DNA of 64,000 nt, from positions 38,068,037 to 38,132,036 of the forward strand of contig NC_079203.1 in the NCBI RefSeq assembly GCF_026745355.1. The letters run 5' to 3'. Shown piece after piece: positions 53,401-64,000 of the stretch. Every line of letters starts with the position of its first letter. Within the stretch, counting starts at the first letter, position 1. The translations under genes were made by a program, and so were the position numbers. The notes below the pieces were generated by a model, which was given only the letters and a program-made list of their open reading frames with translations, was not told the origin of the DNA and did not search any database. This DNA comes from Beta vulgaris subsp. vulgaris. Taxonomy: Eukaryota; Streptophyta; Magnoliopsida; Caryophyllales; Amaranthaceae.

Positions 53401-56400
53401 TATCTTCACTTTTGAACCATGAATATAGTTCCTAGTCAAAATGTGCGAAGGCGCCATTTGATTTGCCTCCTCGGTTACAAAAAATGGAAACCATGGATTT
53501 AAAATAGATGATTAAAACTCGATACCTAAATAAGGTGTCCGGATGGGGATATAGAACTTGTTTCCCCTCCCACCCGTAGCACCTTTCATGATTTCTCAAA
53601 AACTCCATACCTAAAAAACAATGTGCGGTTTGGGAAAGGTAAAACTTGTTCCCCCTCCCATCCGTGAAAGCCTGTCTCTCCTCCACCCTCCATTTGGCTG
53701 TCTCCTCTCCCGTGGTCTCCTCCCTACAATGATACACTCCGTCTCCTCTTCAACCCTCCAGTTTTTAAACCTCTTCTTTTCCACCTCCTTCCATGGCATC
53801 CTTCCTCTTCTCCTCTCCATCCTCCTACCCCCCCCCCCAATGGCCATCTCACTTTCCTAGTCCACATCCAGTCAACATCGCCTTTTTCACCTCGAAGTCA
53901 TCAATACTCGGTTATGTTTTTACTTATAAATTGGAAAAAGAATTCGGGAGATTTTCTTTTTATGAGTAGTGCCAAAATTAGAAACGGAAAGTCTATTAAG
54001 GGAAGGAGGGAGTAAACAACAATAGCAATGTCGGCCATGCAAAAGTCTTACTTACTTGAAGGTATTTAACTGTATCCTTCTCAAAAGTCTCGTATGTTTG
54101 TGCCTCCAAGTTATCCATGAGAGGCTGCATGCAGTGATATAAGTTATTCAGCCAAGGATATATAAGACCCAAAATAAATCATGATAATTCTATATAATTT
54201 GACATAGTGAAAATAAGATAATCAACAACAAAAGCAATAAAGGATAGACAGAAGTTACCTGCAAAGGACTCTGCAAAAAGTCTCTGTAACTAAGCTGCAA
54301 TCAGAAAGGTGAGGATCCAATAAGAGCATGCAAACCTTAAAAATTTTCGAGACAGCATTTGCTGAGAACTAAAATCATGCAATACCTCATACAGCTCTTG
54401 TTCAGGGAGCGGATCCATCTTTTGGTAAATATAACCAATATAGTACAAGTATGATCTCAGAGGATGCCCTAAATCACCTTAGAAATATACTCAAATGTTA
54501 AGAAAATTAGATATCATATCAAAGAAATAGAATATAAAAGTGTAAACTATCGGATGCATTAAAAATAGAAGTTACGCAACACATTTCACATTACATAATG
54601 GAATGTTTGCCATTTAGCTAAGTGAAGGCCTGTTATGACATGGCTTCAAAAATTAAGCCTTTATGTCCATTCATAGCCATATATTTTATATCCCCGTATT
54701 TTGGTTCTCTTCACATCTCATTCAGTCTGCAGTTCCTTGTGTTTTCTCTCATCTTACTCTTCTCACTTTTTACTCTCTTTTTCTTTGTTTGAACTCTTAG
54801 TCTTTACTTTTATTGTTGCATTTGTAACGGATACAATTTGTTACGACAGTTCAGATTAGGCAACCCCAGTTCATTTTTGAGACTAGCACTGTGTAGTTGT
54901 TTTTGTAGTTGAATGTCCACTCATACTTCATAGCCCCACTTCATCATCAAAATTGTTATATCTATACTACCGGAATCAAACATCAAAAAGAACATAACAC
55001 TTGTCTTAAAGGAGGCTTAAACAATCTCATTACTTATGAAATGAGCTAAATTTGCACTATTGAAGTTTTCCAAATTAATTTGATCCCAAGATAAGTATGC
55101 AAAAGAAGTATCCAAAGCCCCCACAGGTGACTCTTGAAAGTAATGAGTCAGCAGGAAATCACTTTCCGCAACAATGCACAAGCCCAACCACGATTATGAC
55201 TATCATTTTGTTTTGCTGTAAATCTCACAAGCACATTTTGTGATAAGCAATATGCCAGAGTTTCAGTAACAAGATGTCAGATACTTACTATCAACGTGAT
55301 TGGAAGCATTATTAGTAGCTGATTCCAATGCTATTACAGGAACAGAATGTGCTGATCCTCCAGAAATAACTACCTGGTCACAAGTTCCAAATACAGCCAT
55401 GAGCAGAAATTGGGTAAAACGATAAAACCATCCATGAGAATGGAACAGCACAAGACTTGAATATTATACAGCCAGTTATCATACAATCAACTAAAAATGC
55501 CACATACAAAGATATGCAGTTGGTATAGTAGAATTCACAGCTTCGAGGTCAAATTAATAATATTTTTAAGGCTTTACAATATATAAACTTTGTATACTTA
55601 ATATGTCCAGAAAAAGGATGTGGACACATACTCTATCAAGTTTCGAATGGTTCATGGAAGCTTGTGAAAAACTAGCTGCTGTACATACAATTATACATTA
55701 TCTCAGATAACTACCTGTACTGAGTGGTTAAAGAATAGAGTGAGAAGCTTCTGATGGCGCTTTGATAAGCAAGGATGTCCACGAGCATTTGTAAGAAAAG
55801 ACTGTCAGCAAACAAACAAGACGGTGAAAATGCAGAAAATACTCAGGCTAGATATTTAAGAGGAAATGAGAATTAACTCACATTGGTGAAAATAATTGCT
55901 GCTCGTACTGGCTCGCCAAGCCAGCGCCCCAAAGAATTTGTAGAAGGAAGTGAACCCCTAGAGTAAAAGCAGGAATAAATCAGTACCAAATATCAGTCCA
56001 AGTATCAATAATGACATTCAGTCAAACTAATGCTCAACTTCTCTGTAACTTACAGGACATCAAGTGCAACAGAGAGTTGGCTGCTGTGCTCACATAGCTG
56101 ACGAAATGAATTCCAAGTCTCCCAAGAATCAATAGGATCTCCACCCTGTTGGAGAGCAAGATGAGAGGGACCGAGTGCAAAGATATACTCTTATACCAGT
56201 ATTAATGGTAAATTTCCAAAATATCCATAAGATATGTCTAAAAAGCATAAGATGTTTCAATCTTTCACTGGGATTTTAGTTTTCTTTTGCTTTAGTTTCT
56301 ATAGACACATAATCGTGTCTCCCCATTTTAGTACCCGATGATGATACATATCGTCGTCCTAATTGGTCAAATCCAAAGAAAATCTGAACAGCTTAACCCA

Positions 56401-59400
56401 AAGTCGCTTTAAGAACGCTAAGTCTATTTATTTATGTTAAAAGGTTCCACCCATAGAATAAAAACGCTGTCGCGGTCGTGCTTGCCGTAACTGTCGCGTT
56501 TTCACGGGAACGTCCCGTAACGGCCAAATAGAACGTTTCGCGGCCGTCGTAGCGTGAATTTTTTGGAAAAATTCACATAAGTGGCAATTCAATTTTGTTT
56601 TATGTTTTTTTTCTTTAAATTGTGTCTAATAGTATTATAAATGCACTGTATGGGATATTTACAAATATATATTAAATTTATTTATTTATATAGTTTGAAG
56701 TTCAAATGTTTAGTACTAACAAAAAGTAAAAAGGAAAAAATCCAATGGTTACACTTTAATGTATATAGTTGTTCACTATTTGAGAGAGAAAGGAGAAGAG
56801 AAGAGGTGTACTACTCTTGATTGTACTGTGGTACAGTGCACTGCTACTTTTTAAATATAAAAAAAGTACAAATGTACTGCCACTTTTTAAATAAAGCATT
56901 ACTTCAATTTTTGGTTCACGTGGTACCATGTAAAAAGTGAGCAAGTCTTAGATGAGAGAAAAGCCCCACGTCACATCTCCGATTGCCGTCGCCGGAGAAG
57001 ACAACCGATAGAAGATTCAACGTCATTCGGCTCGCCTCCATCGCACAAGTAAAAGCCCCCATCAATTAATTTCTTTTTGTGATGGATCTAGTCGTCAATT
57101 TCTAGATATAAGGTTTCTCCTTTTCCCTCTTTTGCTTCTTCTTCCTTTACCTTTTTTCAGAAATAACGGGCATTCTTATGTAAAACCCGTTACAGAACAG
57201 AGTTCCACCATTACGGAACGGTATCGCGGCGAGTTTAGTGTGAATTCCAACTCCCGGTGTTATAATGGCGTTTCTCGGAACGGTGGGTCTGAAATTCATT
57301 ACAGAACGATCGTTCTGTAACAGAATGGATGAGTTCCACCCCACTTTTAAAACCCAATCAATTATTTGGGATAATTAATTGTATTTTAAGCCCATTTCTT
57401 TTAACAGCCCGAATTCTTGATAAATAATTGTATTTTAAAATGATTTTTAATAAATATAATTTAAGAAAGGATTTTTTGAACTCAAATCTTCATAGACAAT
57501 TTCCAGATTTAATGATAATATCTAATAAAAGATAAAAAGAATCTTTTAAGATTGGATAAAAAAATAAAACCACATCTGGGTTTGCGCACCCACAATGCGT
57601 CTGGCGAACCCTTCGAACAATAATCCAAAAACGGGACGCAGGATGCGTCTGCGCCATAGTTCGAAAATGCGGTTCCAGTCACTATCGCGGTAAAGGTCAC
57701 GGTGATGTGGGAACGGGAATGATACGGTTGTCACACCGTCAAATATGGGCTTAAACCATGAGATATCCCTAGAACCCGCCTAAAACACGGTTATTTTACA
57801 CCTTTATAGTGCGGGTAATATCGGTTCGGTAGATTTGAAAACCTTTATAACACGGGCGATACGATATGATGCAACCTTGTTTTGACACCATGGTCTGCAC
57901 AAAGCAACTTCAATGCTTTTATGTTTATTGCATTCATCACATTACATGTATTAAATCAAGGACCTGAATAAATGTTCCAACATTAAACTAAGATAATTTA
58001 AACAATTGGTTAGGATCCCAGTAATTTGGTTGATTTATAAACATATCACTAAAAAAAAATTTTGTGTTTAATCTTTGTTGTTTCTAATAAGTTCCATATG
58101 TGTGATGGTGTTAGTTCCCCAATATGGGGTTTGTTGATACCCCTTTCGAGTGGGTTTGTCAGTTCTAGTTATTTATGTTTGTTGTGTATGATTTCAGGGA
58201 CATAGATTTGAAAGCTTCGTCTTGTAAATTTGTGAAATAGGAGGAACGTAGGTTTAGGGGTGCTCGTTCTTTATCATCAACCCAAAAACTATACTAAAAT
58301 GGATCTTTAATGAAGTGGATGCATTAAGGACATCTAATTACAGGATATAAAAGCAATTTAGAAGCAAGGCCAATATGTCTAGGGTTTTTAATACTTGTAT
58401 TGTTTTTCTAGTTCTTATTTTATGGCTATGTAACACGAGTACTTCTTCTAGATCACGTACTCGTACTCATACCAGATACACCGATACGGTATGTATAGGG
58501 TATGTGTACACCGTAAGCGTACCCATTGCTAACATTTTGAAATCTCGTTGTGTACAGGACACCCTGTGCAACCTAGCATTATGGAATGAATGTAAAGGTC
58601 GAAAGTCTTATTATCAATGTAATCAGCTCTCCCCGATTCCTCCCCGAAAAAAAATCGACGTAGATTAATCTTTTTAGGGATGTTCAAATCAATTACTTGG
58701 TTGTTTATCCGCATAAAACTGGTCTATGAATCATGTTAAGTAGAGAGCAAAATACGTAAATATGATTCATGATCATAATCATATGTTCACCCCTAGAACT
58801 TTATTCTTGTTCATTGATCAATCATGAAGTTATGACAGGAAAATCTACATTGGATAAGTCCCTAAGTTGTCCTTTCCCGATATCCAATTAGGTTTATTAA
58901 TCTTTTGTTAAAAACATGTTGGCAACCAAAACTTTTTAAAACTAAAACCCTTCAATGAGGTAATCTCCGCGCTCACACCGCGTAGATAATAAAAATATGC
59001 CTATAGTTTTAAAGAACCGCTCAGTCATCACAAAATAAATAATGATCTTTCAGTAGTTATGTGTTTCAATCGGTTTTTCAGCTTATTTTGCTCTAAAGAA
59101 TGTAAAAGTAAAACATCCAAAAAATAATATAGAGCAATTTGTTTGTGATAACTCCAAGCTAAAACGGGATAATAATTCATCGAAACCAACGAATGAAACT
59201 AAAATAGACTACTATATCATTGACTTTCGTCAATGGACCATAGTGTACTCACTCAAGAATGTTACAATGCACAAAAAGTATCTCAAGCTTACAAAATAAA
59301 TAATGATCTTTCAGTAGTTATGTGTTTCAATCGGTTTTTTAGCTTATTTTTGCTCTTAAGTGTAAAAGTAAAACATCCAAAAAATAGTATAGAGCAATTT

Positions 59401-61948
59401 GTTTCTGATAACTCCAAGCTAAAATGGGATAACAATTCATCAAAACCAACGAATGAAACTAAAGTAGACTACTATATCATTGACTTTCATTAATGGACTA
59501 TAGTGTACTCACTCAAGAATGTTACAATGCACAAAAAGTATCTCAAGCTTTCACACAGAATTTTCAATCTTTGGAGAATACCAAGAACATAAATACCAAA
59601 CCACAAACGGCAAAAACCATGAGACCTACTTAAAGTGAGAGCTTACATTGTCCGCTACAATATCAGTTCCTACCTTGACCTCATTTAACAATAACTAATA
59701 AGATAACAAATTAAGAGACTTGGACATCCCAAATTCAACTTCAAACTATCCATCTTAGGGTGTCACACGAAGAACTTCAACCTTCCTATTACACTTATAT
59801 TTCCCTTTTGTGTGTACAACCCATCAATCTATTTTTCTCTTTACTCACTTTCAAACTTGTACCTTACATTTAACAATAATATCTTTGTGACAACTATCCC
59901 ACGAGTGAAGCAACTATGGCGATTGAGAAGTAATGAAATGCCCATAAAGTTCTTGAATATTTCCATCTTTTGAAACAAGCCATTCTTCATTACACTCCTC
60001 TCATTTACATATTAAATAAAAGTAGATTAAACCCAATCTTCAATCACAAAGTACTATTCATCAAAACGAATTGGATTGCAAATTGATTTGTCATATCTTC
60101 GCCAAGTAAGAAATATTCGACATGGCATTGAGGTCGTGTGATCAAACCCATTTACATGCACGTTGGAGGTAAGGATTCCCTTATCCTTCTCCCTTGCTCT
60201 CAAGGGGTCTCACGAGCCCCATACACCATCATTAAGGAAAAAACCATATGCATTTTCTTCAAAAAGAAAAAGGCATCTTAAAAAATTATTTTTATAAGGC
60301 CATGTCAGTTCTTCAAAGAGAAAGCCAAGTGAGGAGATAGAACACCTTCCAAACTCACCCGTTACTCATAAAGTAAGTGGGAACAAAGAAAAAAGAGTAA
60401 ATCGAACGGCAACAAAAAGAGAAAGATAAAAGAAAAAGGAAAAGTGAAGAGAAAGAAGAAGAAACCACGACGGTATAATGACCAAAAAATGATACAGAAC
60501 AAGACAAGTGAATCAAAAGTAGAGGGAGGTGAAGCGATGGCATCTATAATGGTCAAAAGTATGACGGGCCAAGGTTTGAAACTTCAACCTTTTGTTAAAC
60601 AAGTGCGCTGAGTCTATGACAAAACATTTTATCATAATTAAAGTTCAAAGAATAAAATCAGCATCTGATCGGGCCGATCCCAGACTACCCCCGGTTGAAG
60701 ATTCTTCCTTGAATGAAGATGTGTGCATCCTATGGAGAGGCACACATTTTTTAGTTTCAATTTTTATTATTCTTGTTGTTTGAACTTTTAATGTTCATAA
60801 TTTTCAATAAAGGAGTAATAGAAAGAAGTAGAAAAAAATTACTACGAAATTGCAAGGCCTTGGAAAAAATTAACCATCCATTATAAAATTAAAAAAGGCC
60901 TCAAAAAAATTACCCCCATAGTAACTTGGTATTGCTAAAGATACAACTAAAAGGTTTTGTCTGGTACCATTACGAATTCACAAATTAAGTTCTATTAAAT
61001 TGCAGTCTTTGAGTAATGGTTGAAATTGAAGGTATTTCATGCAAGTAAAAAAGAGATTTTGCTCAAATGAGAAGTCTAAGCTTATATAACATAAAAAAAA
61101 TATTAACTTTTTTTAAGATCAACATAAATCTTCTTTCTAATTCTAACGCCCATCTAAGAGATGGGCTACGCCTTGTACCTCATTGGAGGTTTGTATCTCC
61201 CATTGCTTTCCAAGTGTATTTCCTCTAGCCTAGGCGCTCCTTGGGAGCACTTAATACTAGGGGTGTTCATAAATATCCAATCTGGTTTTTTAATTTTCGG
61301 ATTGAATATTTACGGGTATCTGAAATATCCGACACATGAAAACTTTTTCGGATTTTTTCGAATATCCGGTTAGAAATATCGGAGATCCGACACTTATTTT
61401 ATAAACTTTTCCTTTGAAAAATTCAATATTTAGTTTTCGGAATTCCGATCCGATCCAAAATTTTGGATATCTGATTATTCGGATAGGATTTTTCCCGATC
61501 CGAAATGAACACCTACTTAAAACAATTAAGGTTAAGAAGTTTGTGTTGAGGGTGTCAATCTCGTCCTTCTCTTTACCATGTCGATAATAATAGATTAAAA
61601 AAAGGTGATTCAACTATTTGAACCCAGTATACTCATCTATCTATGTCTACTACTTTATCAAACACCCACCCTACTTTAAATAAGAAGAGATGGAATAAGA
61701 TTTAGGATATCACATACCAATGGTTGATCATCCATAAGGTCACCATCCTCATGCTTTCTTAAAGGGATCCTTAGCCACAACTGTAGTAAAAAGGTGAGAA
61801 AAATGTTGAATCTAAGAAGAAATTATACTGTTCAAGAAAAAGAGCTTCAAAATGCCACCTGCATGTTGTTTGAGCTTTGTACAATCTGATTTACACATCT
61901 TGCATAGTTGGCAATTGATAGACCCTTTGGAGCTGGAAGAAGGCACGC
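47433..61948 (-). CDS. PRMT5: PRMT5-type protein arginine methyltransferase, 20 visible exons, 5' end outside the window, one exon out of frame
   Basis: Exons in transcript order: 61948-61859, 61780-61718, 56145-56054, 55957-55882, 55801-55715, 55373-55289, 54468-54386, 54294-54259, 54124-54056, 53311-53243, 53082-53029, 51393-51319, 49343-49251, 49172-49069, 48924-48876, 48792-48706, 48557-48452, 47983-47912, 47717-47624, 47516-47433. All have AG/GT borders and compatible phases except 47983-47912. The product is the type II methyltransferase that symmetrically dimethylates arginines of histones and spliceosomal proteins. Visible parts: TIM-barrel end ([20 protein letters not shown]), [17 protein letters not shown] with the substrate-side Phe, SAM motif [30 protein letters not shown], the double-Glu loop [15 protein letters not shown], then the beta-barrel to the terminal RSYWVGL. 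About 522 codons are seen against a family length near 640, so roughly 115-120 N-terminal residues lie right of 64,000. As read, the frame is lost in the third-last exon. Confidence 0.93.
47517..47623 (-). other. Short last intron of PRMT5 with a G-run
   Basis: A 107-base intron containing a run of 12 G at 47599-47610 (C-run in the transcript). The borders are GTTTCC at the donor and AATGCAG at the acceptor. Both flanking exons are phase 0 and join AAG to GTTTGG. Confidence 0.75.
47912..47983 (-). pseudogene. PRMT5: PRMT5 exon with 16-nt shortfall and frameshift
   Basis: The exon is 72 nt with clear acceptor (TTATCAG) and donor (GTATGT). The upstream exon ends with one base of a Gly codon and the downstream exon needs one base to finish Trp, so the length must be 1 modulo 3. 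The family exon is 88 nt. The start reads GFAGYF and the end, in a different frame, reads [18 protein letters not shown]. The middle (normally about 11 residues between the two) is 17 nt instead of 33. Translation continuing from the upstream frame reaches TAA at 47695-47697 in the next exon and loses about 75 residues of the C-terminal barrel. The flanking exons are unharmed. Confidence 0.8.
49344..51318 (-). other. PRMT5 intron, 1,975 bp
   Basis: AT-rich intron without a recognised gene. 50195-50282 contains half of a Stowaway-like MITE ending in ATGGAGGGAGTA. Open frames at 49350-49604 and 50758-51090 have no features and are not called. Confidence 0.6.
51394..53028 (-). other. PRMT5 intron, 1,635 bp, with Stowaway-like insertion
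   Basis: It contains an A-run at 52262-52284 and a Stowaway-like MITE at 52533-52811. The rest is ordinary intronic AT-rich sequence. Confidence 0.65.
52533..52811. mobile_element. Stowaway-like MITE in a PRMT5 intron
   Basis: 279 bp starting CTCCCTCCGTTTTTTTCAAT and ending AAAAAGGAGGGAG. The inner CAATTGCTACATAG matches the complement CAATGTAGCAATTA near the right end. The right flank is TA; the left flank has mutated to AA. Confidence 0.72.
53312..54055 (-). other. PRMT5 intron, 744 bp, with direct repeat and half MITE
   Basis: Two direct copies of an ~70-bp segment (CATACCTAA, CTTGTTCCCCCTCCCATCCG and similar) occur at about 53515-53585 and 53605-53675. A C-rich tract and C-run lie near 53828-53838. 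The right half of a Stowaway-like MITE ends GGAAGGAGGGAGTA near 54014. The long open frames here come from the C-rich tract. Confidence 0.5.
58375..58668 (+). other. Open frame with signal-peptide-like start, opposite strand within PRMT5 intron
   Basis: 97 codons. The first ~25 residues ([20 protein letters not shown]) have the charge and hydrophobic pattern of a secretory signal. The remainder has five Cys and an Arg/Thr-rich stretch from a TACTCGTACTCATACC-type repeat. There is no recognised family. The repeat-derived stretch and intronic location make chance the likelier explanation. Confidence 0.15.
59030..59550. repeat. Tandem duplication, two copies of 261 bp
   Basis: Copy 1 is 59030-59290 and copy 2 is 59291-59550. 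Both start ACAAAATAAATAATGATCTT and end AAAAAGTATCTCAAGCTT, with about 10-15 differences including small indels. It is a single local duplication inside the large PRMT5 intron. Confidence 0.92.
61258..61515. mobile_element. hAT-type MITE
   Basis: 258 bp, starting TAGGGGTGTTCA and ending TGAACACCTA, with an 8-bp target duplication CTTAATAC/CTTAAAAC (61250-61257, 61516-61523; one mismatch). The interior repeats TCGGATAT and GATCCGA words. No transposase. Confidence 0.82.
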
Positions 61949-62494
61949 CTGTTAAGCATATGAGAAATCAACACCAAACATTCCCTTTTTATAATACGAT
62001 ATAAACATGACACTGGAATTCAGATTAACACACATAACTGCTAAGTTGAACAGCCAAATCCTATTTAGGATGATAAAAGAAAATTAATTAACGAGAAGGA
62101 AGGCCACACAACATACGGAGATTCTTGACCTGGTAAAGGCAAGTGATGAAACTACAAAGAAACAAATAGAGTGCAAACTGACTAAACGTAACAGAATTCC
62201 AAGTCCCACTAAATCACAATCAGAGTCAAGCACATGTTTCTTTGCAATATTCACGAACCGAAAACAAAACAAAAAGACAAAAAAAGATATTATACTCCAA
62301 GTACGGTGTAAATCGGATAGATTGGATTAGACTTTACAAATTCGAAAGATTAGTCCAAAATGATTTCAACTCGAAACAGAAACAGTCTAGTCCAGTCCAA
62401 TCCAATCTAGATCTAATAATTTTTCAGGAGCCTATATCCAATTCAATACAAAATAGATAATAGAAATCCTTTCCGTTTTAGGTTCAAATTAACC

Positions 62495-62810
62495 TAGACC
62501 CGGGCATGTGTCGGGCCTGTTCACGGGATCGGCCTGCGGGCTTGTGGCAATGTCAGGCCGAGCCCGTGAGTGGCAGGACGGGCCTGAAATTTCCAAATTT
62601 TTTTCCACGGACCTGGCCCGTGTTTTATGTTGTTTTTTCGGTTCTTAGCAGACTAAAAAATAAAGAGAAGGGCGTTCGGCCCATGGGCCATATAGGAGGG
62701 CTCGTGCCAGGCCGGGCCTGAAATAAAATTTGTTAATCGTGGCAGGCCACGTAGCGGACAAGGCTAGGCTGGGCCTCATGAGGGCTCGCCCCGGCCCATG
62801 CCCACCTCTA
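62495..62810. repeat. GGGCC/GGCCCG degenerate low-complexity tract
   Basis: GC-rich island of recurring GGGCCTG, GGCCTGCGGGC, AGGCCGAGCCCG and GGCCCATGGGCC words without a period. It is the GC-rich counterpart of the GGGTCG-type tracts elsewhere in the window. Confidence 0.6.
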
Positions 62811-63358
62811 TTTGAACCATTAAGGCAAAAGAAAATTGAACATCATTATATTCGGGCTTGTTCACCCGTCTCCAATTTTTCGAATTTACAATTTTATACG
62901 TCCTCATTCAACGGTCTCCAGTTTTTGCTTTTACAATTTAGAACTCATAAAATAAAGCTTATATAATCCACTCAAAAGTAGTCATAGACTTTGCACTCAT
63001 TCTAATCATCTTTTCTTGAAAATTGACAACAAAAAATTGGAACTATATTTTTTCTTTCCATATTACTATTTTCAATTTAACCAAAAAACCTAAAACAATA
63101 ACAAACTAGCCCTTAGTAATTTGACAACATTTGTAAAAGCTAACAAAATCACAACACTTCGATATCAAAATTTATAACATTAAAAAATGAAGCAAATCAT
63201 AATTTAGATAGTATTTCATAAATTCAATTTTGGACTTTATACTCCAAAACATTTAGTCCAAATCAGGCAAATCTAGTCACAAGTAATTTGGACATGGAAA
63301 ACTAAGTCCAAAATTTCTCCAGACTATTTAGGACTTGACTCGACATTCTGTGTGCTTA

Positions 63359-63600
63359 CGTGGAATGATAAATGTCTACACATTGATGCATCTAAAAAAG
63401 TTTGTGTATTTAACAAATAGTGTTTATATGTAATAATGTAAACATATAGCATTTGTGTTCTTTTTCCTTATTTTGCTCCTTAACAAACACAAAATTATTC
63501 GTTTACACAAAAACACGATTTATTTACTTAAAAACACGATTTTTTATATATACAAACTTTGTTAGATGCATCTAAAGGTTAGATGTTTATCATTCCTCGT
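63359..63600. mobile_element. Inverted-repeat MITE with ~48-bp ends
   Basis: The left end GTGGAATGATAAATGTCTAC continues to GATGCATCTAAAAAAGTTTG. The right end is its complement, with TTTAGATGCATCTAACAAAG and GGAATGATAAACATCTAAC. A possible 9-bp target duplication (TGTGCTTAC against TGTGTTTAA) would suggest a Mutator-type MITE. The middle holds AAACACGATTT direct repeats. Confidence 0.6.
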
Positions 63601-64000
63601 GTGTTTAAACACCCTGACTCCAAATTTTCAAACCAAACAAGGATTGTAGTGTCTCGATAAGTGCATCATCCAGTAACATCTTAGAGAAAACATCATTTAA
63701 AAAACCTCACGCTTTTTTACCTGAAGCTAATCAACGAAAATTTGATTTTCTAGAGAAGGAAGAAAGATCAATTCTTCCAAAGCAGTAAGCCTGCAAGACT
63801 TCATCATGTTTAGTATCATGAACAAAGTATGCATTGTAGTTTGCTGGTCATCCTAGGGTGGAAGGTAGCAAGGAAGTCATATTTGAAGCATGTAAAAATG
63901 TTACAGGCAGGTTACCACACTAATACGCAGACATGAAACAAAAGAACATAAGGTCATACTCAGTCATCTCATGCCGTGTACGCATGTATATGTTTAAATT

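Larger units (their letters stand above)
56146..61717 (-). other. Large PRMT5 intron, 5,572 bp, repeat-rich
   Basis: The largest visible intron. Contents: CG-rich low-complexity stretches at 56460-56560, 57165-57340 and 57590-57870 (words such as CGTAACGG, GAACGGTATCGCGG), a 261-bp tandem duplication at 59030-59550 and a hAT-type MITE at 61258-61515. A 97-codon open frame at 58375-58668 on the opposite strand begins with a signal-peptide-like segment. No other gene is visible. Splicing from 61718 to 56145 joins CCATTG to GGTGGAGAT in phase. Confidence 0.6.
61949..64000 (-). other. Upstream PRMT5 intron running off the window
   Basis: No further PRMT5 exon could be recognised to the right edge, so the N-terminal exon or exons are outside. 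Contents: a CGGGCCTG/GGCCCGTG low-complexity tract at 62495-62810, an inverted-repeat MITE at 63359-63600 and AT-rich filler. Confidence 0.5.

Noticed and set aside
58258..58795. TAGGGGTG ... CACCCCTA pair suggesting a hAT-type MITE
   Set aside because: Only 8 bases pair, ends diverge at once, and no 8-bp duplication was found.
63700..63800. Possible additional PRMT5 exon ending GATTAGCTTCAG before GTAAAA
   Set aside because: The translation in the required phase does not match the expected residues preceding the ACLLPAPKG exon and contains a stop.

Overview
The window is plant nuclear DNA. It is AT-rich, has spliced genes and is dominated by transposable elements. It holds L1-type LINE, chromovirus Ty3/gypsy, Mutator-like, Helitron, Stowaway-like and Tourist-like elements, plus two recognisable host genes. 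A eudicot is likely. A Caryophyllales or chenopod-type genome is a guess from the general look of the MITEs and SKP1, not a demonstrated assignment.

Layout. 0.69-6.4 kb: a minus-strand LINE, 5'-truncated, with one premature stop in each ORF and a 26-base poly(A) tail. 6.4-14.3 kb: what looks like a decayed solo chromovirus LTR, split by a Stowaway-like MITE, a Tourist-like MITE and a complete 4,994-bp Mutator-like element (MULE). The MULE has 87-bp terminal inverted repeats, a perfect 9-bp target duplication, a frameshifted transposase gene and a hidden antisense GRF zinc-finger gene broken by two stops. 15.5-26.1 kb: a structurally complete but coding-dead 10.5-kb chromovirus (two ~2.76-kb LTRs, PBS, PPT, CAAAT target duplication) inserted in another unnamed repeat. 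26-35.6 kb: microsatellites, MITEs, two Helitrons and a fragment of a p32/MAM33-type mitochondrial glycoprotein pseudogene. 35.7-37.1 kb: an intact intronless SKP1-like gene with one Helitron directly upstream and a MITE and a second Helitron downstream. 37-46.3 kb: repeat-only DNA with a 363-bp foldback hairpin, a 17-copy array of short imperfect palindromes, a large Tourist-like element and a ~1-kb degenerate 22-bp tandem array. 47.4-64 kb: a PRMT5-type arginine methyltransferase gene on the minus strand. Twenty coding exons are visible; about 115-120 N-terminal residues lie beyond the right edge. Its introns carry MITEs, a 261-bp tandem duplication and low-complexity tracts.

The two host genes serve different processes: SKP1 in SCF ubiquitin ligases, PRMT5 in symmetric arginine dimethylation. 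Nothing shows that they work together. The most consequential observation is that exon 47912-47983 of PRMT5 is 16 nt short of the family length and throws the C-terminal barrel out of frame, so this copy is either a null allele or pseudogene, or carries an assembly error. The Helitron next to SKP1 contributes the only TATA-like motif seen near the expected promoter position. No CRISPR array or tRNA or rRNA gene was found. I did not find a wholly new multi-gene system; the best candidates for undescribed structure are the MULE accessory gene, the palindrome array, the 22-bp array and the GC-rich leader inside the LTRs.
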